Below are positions 33,594 through 40,922 of a stretch of 51,214 nucleotides of DNA, one piece after another (within the stretch, counting starts at the first letter, position 1; the number at the start of each line of letters is the position of its first letter). The position numbers and the translations under genes are program-made. The notes beneath the pieces were generated by a model, which had not been told where the DNA came from, made no database searches, and worked only from the letters and a program-made list of their open reading frames with translations. The stretch comes from Acidobacteriota bacterium (lineage in GTDB: Bacteria > Actinomycetota > AC-67), in NCBI GenBank assembly GCA_016208485.1, contig JACQXY010000073.1, positions 1-51,214 of the forward strand. The letters are read 5' to 3'.

Positions 33594-35195
33594 ATGGATC
33601 CCGACGTTCTCGTCGTCGGCTGCGGGGGCGGCGGCGCGGTCGTGGCGAAGGAGCTGGGGGAGGCCGGCGCCCGCGTGGTGGTCCTCGAGGCGGGGCCGGC
33701 GCTGGATCCGGACGGCGACTTCTCCCTTCTCGAGGACGACATGGGTTCCTTCATCGACGGGCGGCTCCGCTGGGGCCCGGCCGATCGCTCGCGCGCGCCC
33801 TGGGTCCGCCGCCGGAACGGCGCCGGACCCATCCTCCAGGTCGCCGGCGTCGGCGGCACGACCCTCCACTACAACGGAATCTCGGCGCGCGCATACCCGG
33901 TGGCGATGGACGGCGCCTGGCCGATCCGCTACCGGGATCTGATCCCGTTTTACGAGCGCGTCGAGGAGATCCTCCCGGTCCGGCCGGTCGAGGAGCTGGC
34001 GACGAAGGACGCGCTCTTTGCGATCGGGTGCGAGAGGACCGGCCTTGCCCGCGTGGAGTCCCGCGACGTCTCCTCCGCGGCGTGGCGGCCGAGCCCGAAC
34101 GCGATCCTGCCGGTCGCTCGGATGCCGGCGGGGGAGCCGCTCAGGTATCCGCACGTCGGCGGCTGCACCATGTGCGGGCACTGCCTGCTCGGCTGCGCTC
34201 ATCCGGTCGGAGCGCCGGCGGCGAAGAAGGCCAAGCGCGCGACGAACGTGAGCTACGTTCCCGCGGCGCTCGCGACCGGGAACTGCGATGTGATCCCGGA
34301 CGCCTTCGCGACCGCGGTGCTCTTCGAGGGCGGGCGGGGGCGGGCGCGAGCGCGGGGGGTCCGGTGGCGCGACACCGAGACCGGCGAGGTGCGCGAGGTC
34401 GAGGCCCGCTCCGTCGTTCTCGCCGCCGGCGCGATCGAGTCCGCGCGCCTCTGGCTCCTCTCGGGGTTGCCGGACTGCGGAGGAGTGGCCGGCCGGTACC
34501 TCACGACGCACCACCAGGACTTCGTCACCGGGTTCTTCGATCGCGAGGTCCACCCCGATCTCGGGCAGGTGACGATGGCCCGGGCCGACTTCCCCGGCGA
34601 GGGCGCGCTCTGGAGCCAGGGTCTGGGGCCGCAGGCGTTCGCCGCCGTGGTCGCCGGCATCGGGAGCGGATTCTGGGACGATCCCGTGGAAGGCGAGCCG
34701 TGGGATTTCGCCGGACGCGGGTGGGGGCGCGCGGCCGTGCGGCGGCTCCGCGAGTACCACAGGTCGCTCACCGTCGTGGTGTCAACCGACGACGAGGGAG
34801 ACCCCGCCAACGGCGTGAGCCTTTCCGGCGACTGGCCGCCCGACGAGCACGGCGCGGTCCCGGCCGTCGCCTACCGTCCGACGGTGCGCACCGAGGAGCG
34901 CCGGAGCGAGCTCGCGCGCCGGGCCGCGGGGATCTTGCGCGTGGCCGGCGCGCGCGAGGTGCACCGCTCGGGCGCGCGCGCCGCTCCCATCACCCACCCC
35001 ATGGGCACCCTGCGAATGGGCGCCGACCCGGCCTCGAGCGTCGTCGGCCCGTCCGGCGAGGCGCACGAGGTGGAAAGGCTCTTCGTCGCCGACACCTCGG
35101 TGTTCGCGAACGGGCTCGGCGGCGCGAATCCGACGCTCACCGCGCAAGCGCTCGCGACGCGCACCGCCGGGGAGATCCTGGGCCGGCTCGCCTGA
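33594..35195 (+). CDS. GMC-family FAD oxidoreductase with a four-cysteine cluster
   Basis: This 533-residue flavoprotein starts with the FAD-binding motif DVLVVGCGGGGAVVAKEL and an acidic end (VVLEAGP). GMC signatures include VGGTTLHYNG (near 85), VVLAAGAIESARLWLLSG (near 278) and the C-terminal HPMGTLRMG with LGGANPTLT, which holds the catalytic His and the second base/Asn. Near residues 191-201 it has C-x2-C-x2-C-x3-C (CTMCGHCLLGC), a possible Fe-S site as described in FAD-dependent glucose dehydrogenase relatives. No export signal is present. It abuts the subunit 3 gene and follows the multiheme cytochrome, so it probably passes electrons from an alcohol or sugar-like substrate to heme. 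Confidence 0.87.
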   Translation: MDPDVLVVGCGGGGAVVAKELGEAGARVVVLEAGPALDPDGDFSLLEDDMGSFIDGRLRWGPADRSRAPWVRRRNGAGPILQVAGVGGTTLHYNGISARAYPVAMDGAWPIRYRDLIPFYERVEEILPVRPVEELATKDALFAIGCERTGLARVESRDVSSAAWRPSPNAILPVARMPAGEPLRYPHVGGCTMCGHCLLGCAHPVGAPAAKKAKRATNVSYVPAALATGNCDVIPDAFATAVLFEGGRGRARARGVRWRDTETGEVREVEARSVVLAAGAIESARLWLLSGLPDCGGVAGRYLTTHHQDFVTGFFDREVHPDLGQVTMARADFPGEGALWSQGLGPQAFAAVVAGIGSGFWDDPVEGEPWDFAGRGWGRAAVRRLREYHRSLTVVVSTDDEGDPANGVSLSGDWPPDEHGAVPAVAYRPTVRTEERRSELARRAAGILRVAGAREVHRSGARAAPITHPMGTLRMGADPASSVVGPSGEAHEVERLFVADTSVFANGLGGANPTLTAQALATRTAGEILGRLA

Positions 35196-35251
35196 TCGCA
35201 AGGGCGGATCGGCGAGGTGATCGCCCTGTTTCGGCGTATTCGGCAACCTGC

Positions 35252-35257
35252 TAGGAT
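35252..35257 (+). promoter_or_regulatory. Possible -10 box for the peptidase gene
   Basis: TAGGAT stands about 140 nt before the peptidase start. It is the best TANNNT in the 200-bp gap after the GMC gene, but no good -35 precedes it. The long leader (to 35398) ends in an excellent ribosome-binding site, CAAGGAGAGG. Confidence 0.3.
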
Positions 35258-35398
35258 CCGCTCAAACTCCTGCCGTTTCTCCCGGAAGACCTCGGTTGAC
35301 CCAGGGTCGGTTGGGAGGTTTCCAGGGAGTCGCCGTCGAAGTGAGTATGGGTGAGGACCCAAGGGCTTGCCCACCGCGCGACAAGGAGAGGTGAACTG

Positions 35399-37678
35399 AT
35401 GATGAGATGGAAGCTGGGAGCCTGGGTGCTCCCGATGGCACTCGCGCTCTCTGCGGGCGCTCCGGCCGCGGCACCTGCCGCGGCCGGAGCGCCCGCAGAG
35501 GCCGGAGCGGCGGGATCGCTACGCCACTTCGTGTCCGCTCCGCCGGGCTCTGTCATGATCCGGGATGACGTGCGGGCCGCTCCGGAGGCCCGCGCGACGG
35601 CGTTCCTCCGGCGCTTCGGCGAGGCGCTCGGCCTGTCGGCGGCCGAGAGGGGCGCGGTCGGATCCGGGCCCGGCGCCCCGCTCCGCGTCGAGACGGTCAT
35701 CCGCGACCCTGGTCGCGGCGCCCACGTGATCCTGCAGCAGGTCTGGCGGGGCCTGGACGTCGCGGGGGGGCGACTGAGCGTCCACATGAGCCCGGCGGGG
35801 ATCACCGGGGCGAGCGGTCTGTTCGTTCCCGGGATCGCCCTCGACACTCGCCCGGCGCTGACGGCTCGCTCGGCGGCGGAGGCGGCGGTGCGCGCGGTCG
35901 GCATCCCCTCCGCGCGCCCGGGGTCCCCGCGGCTCGGCGTGTACCGCTCCGGGCTCGTGCGCGACGTCGCGGGGCGGACGTCCCTCGCCTACGCCGTCGA
36001 CGTGCGCGGCCCGGGCACCGGCGAGCGCGTGTGGGTCGACGCCCGCAGCGGCCTGATCCTCGACCGGCTCCCGCTCGTGCTCACGGGGCGCGACCGCCTC
36101 GCGTTCGCCGGCGCGGCGGTCGATCCCCTCGCCCTGCGGAAGGAGGGCGATCCCGCGGGGCCCCTCGCGCCGATCAACAACATCTTCGACTTCACCGGCG
36201 ACGCGTACGACTTTTTCCGGGCCGCCTTCGATCGCGACTCCTACGACGGTGCCGGAGCGACGATGCGCACGGTCTACGGGAGCCCGGGCCTCTGCCCGAA
36301 CGCCTGGTGGGACGGGAAGACGACGAACTTCTGCCCCGGCTTCGACCTCGACGACGTCGTCGCCCACGAATGGGGCCACGGCTATACGGATTACACGAGC
36401 CGGCTCGTGTACGAGTGCGAGCCGGGGGCGCTGAACGAGTCCTACTCCGACGTCTGGGGAGAGACCGTGGACCTGATCAACGGCGTCGACGGCCTCGGCG
36501 GGAGCAAGAACGACGTGCCGAAGTCCAGAGGGGGAGTGCGCTGGATCCTCGCCGAGGATCTGAGTGCGAGGCTCGGCGGGGCGATTCGCGACATGTGGAG
36601 CCCGGGGCGCTACGGGCAACCGTCCAAGGCGAGCGACATCGCGAACCGGTGCGCGGAGGTTCACAAGAACTCGGGCGTCCCGAATCACGCGTACGCGCTG
36701 CTGGTTGACGGCACCGGGTTGTGGCTCCTCGGCGGGCAGTACAACGGCCACGCCGTGAGCGGGATCGGGCTCACGAAGGCCGTGAACATCTACTGGCTCA
36801 CGGCGGCCGCCTACGAGCACGCGAACACCCTGTTCTCGGAGCACGCGCTCGCGCTGAGCGCGGCGTGCGACGCGCTCGTCGGCGCTTCGCTGCGCGACAT
36901 CGTCACCGGCGGTCCGTCCTCCGAGCAGGTCACGGCCGACGATTGCCTCCAGGTCTCGGAGGCGACCGCGGCCGTGGAGCTCGACCGCTGGGCGGGGTCG
37001 GTCGTGTCGGGGACGGTGACTGATTCTTACACGTCCTCGCCTCTGCCCGGCGTCTGCGTCCGCGCGTACTCCGATGCCACGACGGTCGTCTCGTCCGCGC
37101 CGACCGCGCAGGACGGGAGCTACCGCCTGGTCGAGCTGGCTCCGGGAACCTACAAGGTGGAGTTCTCCCCGTGCGACACCTCGGCCTACGATCCGCAGTG
37201 GTACCAAGGCAAGACGACGTTCGAGACGGCCGATTCTCTGGTCATCTCCGGTTCTTCCGAGCGGATCTCAGGCATCGACGCCGCGCTTCACCCTGTGGGG
37301 CCGGCCGACCTGGCGGTGACCGGGCTCTCGGTGGAGGACGACCCGATCGCCCCGGCGCTGCGCCACACGGTGAGTGTGGACCTCTCCAACCTCTCGTCGT
37401 CGTCGTTCGCCCGCAACGCCCGGATCGATATCGAGGTCTGCCCCGTGACCGCGGGACTCTGCCAGGGAGCGGGCACGACGGCGACGGTGCCGCCGGGAGG
37501 CGCCGCGCGCGCCGATCTCATCTGGTTGACCGTGGGATGGGCCGGGGATGCGATCGTGACGGCGACGGCCGTGGCCGAAGGCGACCCGGACGCGACTAAC
37601 GACTCCCTGACGGTGCGCCACCAGATCCTGGTCGACGCCGGTGGTGCGGGGGTGAGCGGGGTCTCGCTCTTCCAGTGA
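35399..37678 (+). CDS. Secreted thermolysin-like (M4) metallopeptidase with C-terminal accessory domains
   Basis: This 759-residue protein has a signal peptide (about 1-30, rich in Ala/Pro) and a propeptide of the FTP/PepSY kind (to about 240). The catalytic domain has the zinc motif HEWGH (323-327) and the third ligand Glu347 in ALNESYSD, 20 residues after the second His as in thermolysin. VHKNSGVPNHAYALL carries the later active-site His. A carboxypeptidase-regulatory-like beta domain (SGTVTDSYTSSPLPGVCVRA to about 630) and a CARDB-like domain (ADLAVTGLSVEDDPI to the end) follow. It is exported and likely degrades protein outside the cell. CAAGGAGAGG precedes the ATG ATG start. Confidence 0.88.
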   Translation: MMRWKLGAWVLPMALALSAGAPAAAPAAAGAPAEAGAAGSLRHFVSAPPGSVMIRDDVRAAPEARATAFLRRFGEALGLSAAERGAVGSGPGAPLRVETVIRDPGRGAHVILQQVWRGLDVAGGRLSVHMSPAGITGASGLFVPGIALDTRPALTARSAAEAAVRAVGIPSARPGSPRLGVYRSGLVRDVAGRTSLAYAVDVRGPGTGERVWVDARSGLILDRLPLVLTGRDRLAFAGAAVDPLALRKEGDPAGPLAPINNIFDFTGDAYDFFRAAFDRDSYDGAGATMRTVYGSPGLCPNAWWDGKTTNFCPGFDLDDVVAHEWGHGYTDYTSRLVYECEPGALNESYSDVWGETVDLINGVDGLGGSKNDVPKSRGGVRWILAEDLSARLGGAIRDMWSPGRYGQPSKASDIANRCAEVHKNSGVPNHAYALLVDGTGLWLLGGQYNGHAVSGIGLTKAVNIYWLTAAAYEHANTLFSEHALALSAACDALVGASLRDIVTGGPSSEQVTADDCLQVSEATAAVELDRWAGSVVSGTVTDSYTSSPLPGVCVRAYSDATTVVSSAPTAQDGSYRLVELAPGTYKVEFSPCDTSAYDPQWYQGKTTFETADSLVISGSSERISGIDAALHPVGPADLAVTGLSVEDDPIAPALRHTVSVDLSNLSSSSFARNARIDIEVCPVTAGLCQGAGTTATVPPGGAARADLIWLTVGWAGDAIVTATAVAEGDPDATNDSLTVRHQILVDAGGAGVSGVSLFQ

Positions 37679-37697
37679 CCCCGGGCCGGAGGACGGC

Positions 37698-38294
37698 TCA
37701 GGACGGTCGCTCGCGCGCCGCGCGCCTGCGCAGGAGCCAGACGATGGCCGCCGTCGCAAGGGCGGCCGCCACGGCGACGCTCGCGATCGAGAACGATCCG
37801 AGGACCCGGCGCCAGCTCTCCCCGAGCGCCCAGCCGGCGCCGGTGAGCGCGAAGACCCAGGGGAGACAGCCGGCGAAGGTGTAGAGAGAGAAACGCCCGA
37901 GCGGCATCCTTGCGATCCCCGCCGGCAGGGAGATAAAAGTGCGCACGACCGGGAGCAGCCGCGACACGAACACCGCAGCCTCGCCGTGGCGGGCGAACCA
38001 TGCGTCGGCGCGGTCGATGTCGTGGGGCCGGATGAGCAGGTAGCGGCCGTAGCGCCCGACGAGCGCCCGCCCGCCGCTTCGCCCGGCCGCGTAGGCCGCC
38101 CACGAGCCGGCGAGGTTTGCCACGCATCCGACGAGGGCGACGGCCGCGAAGTCGAGCCTGCCGCGCGAAACCAGGTACCCGGCGAATAGCATCGTGACCT
38201 CGGAAGGGATGGGCACGCAGGCGCTCTCGAGCGCCATCAGGACGAACACGGCGAGGTAGCCGTGCTCGGCGAACCCGGTTATGAAGCGTTCCAC
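37698..38294 (-). CDS. DedA-family membrane protein
   Basis: This 198-residue protein has four to five membrane segments. The DedA/SNARE-associated signature is clear: LESACVPIPSEVTMLFAGYL (residues about 22-41) and the later SRLLPVVRTFISLPAGIARM (about 113-132), with the conserved Glu and Arg residues. DedA proteins translocate lipid carriers or phospholipids across the membrane and support envelope homeostasis. It is convergent with the peptidase gene, with an 18-nt gap, and divergent from topA. Confidence 0.9.
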   Translation of the reverse strand: MERFITGFAEHGYLAVFVLMALESACVPIPSEVTMLFAGYLVSRGRLDFAAVALVGCVANLAGSWAAYAAGRSGGRALVGRYGRYLLIRPHDIDRADAWFARHGEAAVFVSRLLPVVRTFISLPAGIARMPLGRFSLYTFAGCLPWVFALTGAGWALGESWRRVLGSFSIASVAVAAALATAAIVWLLRRRAARERPS

Positions 38295-38408
38295 CGAAGC
38301 GGCATCCTACCGGCAGGTCCTCCGGGGGCCGTTCTTGGGGGGTTCCGACCGTTGGGTAGGGCGAAGCACGTGATACATGAGAAAGCGCCCTATTCTGCCG
38401 CCTCCCGC

Positions 38409-38438
38409 TTGACACCGCTTGCCAACACACGCTACAAG
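38409..38438 (+). promoter_or_regulatory. Promoter of topA
   Basis: A perfect -35 hexamer TTGACA (38409-38414) is followed after 18 nt by TACAAG (38433-38438), about 87 nt before the topA start. It is the only consensus -35 that I noticed in the window. Confidence 0.55.
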
Positions 38439-38525
38439 CCCGGCCCGAACCCGCACCCCGCCGGGGCTCCGGCGCCCGTCTTCCCCCTCAAGACCCGGAC
38501 GGGCCCGGTCCGAGAGGAACCGGAT

Positions 38526-40796
38526 ATGGCGAACGCGAAGAACCTGGTGGTCGTCGAGTCGCCTGCGAAGGCGAAGACGATCGGTAAGTACCTCGGCCCC
38601 GACTACGTCGTGCGGGCCTCGATGGGCCATGTCCGCGACCTGCCGAAATCCACGAAGGGCGGGCTCGGCGTCGAGGTGAACGGCGGGGTCTCGCTCACCT
38701 ATGCCGTCATCGCGCGAGCGAAGAAGTTCCTCTCGGAGCTGAAGCGCGACGCGTCCGGCGCTCCCGCGGTGTTCCTTGCCACCGACCCCGACCGCGAGGG
38801 GGAAGCCATCGCCTGGCACATCGCCGAGGCGGCGAAGATCCCTCCGGCCCGCGCACGCCGCGTGAGCTTCACCGAGATCACGGCCTCCGCGGTCCGCGAG
38901 GCCTTCGCGCACCCCCGCGAGATCGACGAGCGTCTCGTGAACGCCCAGCAAGCCCGGCGCGCGGTGGACCGGATCGTCGGCTACCGGCTCTCCCCGGTGC
39001 TCTGGCGAAAGGTCCGGACCGGGCTCTCGGCGGGGCGCGTCCAGTCGGCGGCGCTCCGGCTGGTGGTGGATCGCGAGCGCGAGATACAGGCCTTCGTGCC
39101 GCGCGAGCACTGGACCGTCGAGGCCGGTCTCGAGACCGAGCGCGGCGAGGGCGTCGCCGCTCGCTACCCGTTCCTCGAGCGCGAGAAGTTCGCGCTCCCC
39201 GACGCGGACTCCGCCGCGGCGGTGGTTTCGGCCGTGGAGGGCGCCGAGTGGCGGGTCGCCCAGGTCAAGCGGGCCGAGAAGCGCCGCAACCCCGCCGCCC
39301 CCTTCATCACCTCCACCCTGCAGCAAGAGGCCGCGCGCAAGCTCGGGTTCGGCGCGAAGAAGACCATGATGATCGCCCAGCAGCTCTACGAGGGGATCGA
39401 GATGGGCGAGGAGGGGTCGGTCGGCCTCATCACCTACATGCGCACCGACTCGACGCACGTCGCCGAGCAGGCGCTCCACGAGCTTGCCGACGTCGTCCGC
39501 GCGCGGTTCGGCTCCGAGTACGCCCTCGACAAGCCGCGCCGCTACAAGACCAAGGCGACCCGCGCGCAGGAGGCGCACGAGGCCATCCGCCCGACCGAGG
39601 CGAACCGCGACCCCGAATCGGTGGCGCGGGTCCTCAGCCGGGATCAGCTCCGGCTCTACACGCTGGTGTGGCAGCGCTCGGTCGCCTCGCAGATGCAGCA
39701 GGCCGTGTTCGATGCCGTGACGGTGGACGTCGCCGCGGGGCCGCACACGTTCCGCGCGAGCGGCCAGACGGTGCGCTTCGACGGCTTCATGCGCGTCTAC
39801 ACCGAGGGCCGGGACGAGCCCGCCGAGGACGAGGAGGCCGGCGCGCTCCCGCCTCTCGAGGAGGGCCAGGTCCTCCGGCTCGCGTCGCTCGCCCCGGTGC
39901 AGCACTTCACGGAGCCGCCGCCTCGCTACTCCGAGGCGAGCCTGGTCAAGGCGCTCGAGGAGTTCGGGATCGGCCGCCCGTCGACCTACGCCCAGATCAT
40001 GTCCACCCTGAACGACCGGAAGTACGTGACGAGCGAGCGCAAGCGCCTCGTCCCGACCGAGCTCGGGATCGTCGTCTGTGACTTTCTCGCCGACGTCTAC
40101 CCGAAGGTCGTCGACCTCGAGTTCACCGCCGAGATGGAGGGGGAGCTCGACAAGATCGCCGAGGGCGACCTCGGCTGGGAGCACATCGTGCGCGTCTTCT
40201 GGACCGACCTCGAAGGGATCAAGATCGAGAAGACCGAGCGCCCGACCGAGGCGACCGAGATCCCGTGTCCGGAGTGCGGAGCCGAGACCGGCGCGAAGAT
40301 GCAGAAGCGCTGGGGCCGCTACGGCTGGTTCCTTTCGTGCGAGCGGTTCCCGGACTGCAAGGCGCGCATGTCCCTGGAAGAAGGCGACGGCGAGAAGCGC
40401 CCGGAGCCGCAGGTGACCGAGATCCCCTGCCCGAAGTGCGGGAAGCCGCTGCTGCGGCGCACCGGCCGGTTCGGGCCCTTCCTCGGTTGCTCCGACTACC
40501 CGAAGTGCAAGGGCGTGCGCAGCCTCGACGAGGTGGAGGGGCCCGAGATCCGCTGCCCGACCTGCGGGCAGGGACGCGTCGTGCGGAAGCGCTCGAAGAA
40601 GCGGCGCGCGTTCTGGGGCTGCAACCGCTACCCCGACTGCGACTACGCGATGTGGGAGCCGCCGCTGCCCGTCCCGTGCCCGTCCTGCTCGGGGCCGCTC
40701 GTCGCCGCCGGCCCCGGCGGGGCGAAGTGCGCGGGGTGCTCCGCGGAGTTCGCGCGCGCGGACCTCCCCACGGCGGGGGGAGAGAGCCCATCGTGA
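38526..40796 (+). CDS. topA: DNA topoisomerase I (type IA)
   Basis: This 756-residue enzyme relaxes negative supercoils. It has the Toprim motif (NLVVVESPAKAKTIGKYLG at the start, and FLATDPDREGEAIAWH near residues 80-95) and the catalytic tyrosine in GLITYMRTDST (Tyr304). The C-terminus carries four zinc-ribbon-like modules: CPEC...CERFPDC, CPKC...CSDYPKC, CPTC...CNRYPDC and a shorter CPSC...CAGC. The ATG at 38526 follows GAGGAACC. The last two bases of context show the next gene, an MFS/dTMP-kinase fusion, beginning within about 130 nt; topA-tmk-holB is a familiar actinobacterial order. Confidence 0.96.
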   Translation: MANAKNLVVVESPAKAKTIGKYLGPDYVVRASMGHVRDLPKSTKGGLGVEVNGGVSLTYAVIARAKKFLSELKRDASGAPAVFLATDPDREGEAIAWHIAEAAKIPPARARRVSFTEITASAVREAFAHPREIDERLVNAQQARRAVDRIVGYRLSPVLWRKVRTGLSAGRVQSAALRLVVDREREIQAFVPREHWTVEAGLETERGEGVAARYPFLEREKFALPDADSAAAVVSAVEGAEWRVAQVKRAEKRRNPAAPFITSTLQQEAARKLGFGAKKTMMIAQQLYEGIEMGEEGSVGLITYMRTDSTHVAEQALHELADVVRARFGSEYALDKPRRYKTKATRAQEAHEAIRPTEANRDPESVARVLSRDQLRLYTLVWQRSVASQMQQAVFDAVTVDVAAGPHTFRASGQTVRFDGFMRVYTEGRDEPAEDEEAGALPPLEEGQVLRLASLAPVQHFTEPPPRYSEASLVKALEEFGIGRPSTYAQIMSTLNDRKYVTSERKRLVPTELGIVVCDFLADVYPKVVDLEFTAEMEGELDKIAEGDLGWEHIVRVFWTDLEGIKIEKTERPTEATEIPCPECGAETGAKMQKRWGRYGWFLSCERFPDCKARMSLEEGDGEKRPEPQVTEIPCPKCGKPLLRRTGRFGPFLGCSDYPKCKGVRSLDEVEGPEIRCPTCGQGRVVRKRSKKRRAFWGCNRYPDCDYAMWEPPLPVPCPSCSGPLVAAGPGGAKCAGCSAEFARADLPTAGGESPS

Positions 40797-40922
40797 TACG
40801 GTGGTCGGGACTCGTGGCCGGGAGGGGTTTCAATAGCGAGCGGCGTCGAACAACGATTCCTGACCTCGAGCGAGAAGCCATTCTCGCTCCTCGGTCCGCT
40901 TTCCCAGCGCTACTTCCGCCGG

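Noticed and set aside
35196..35398. A ydaO-type (c-di-AMP) riboswitch in the leader of the peptidase gene
   Set aside because: Short pieces such as GACCCA and TTGGG are there, but I could not arrange them into the conserved ydaO core. A covariance-model search (Rfam ydaO) would decide.
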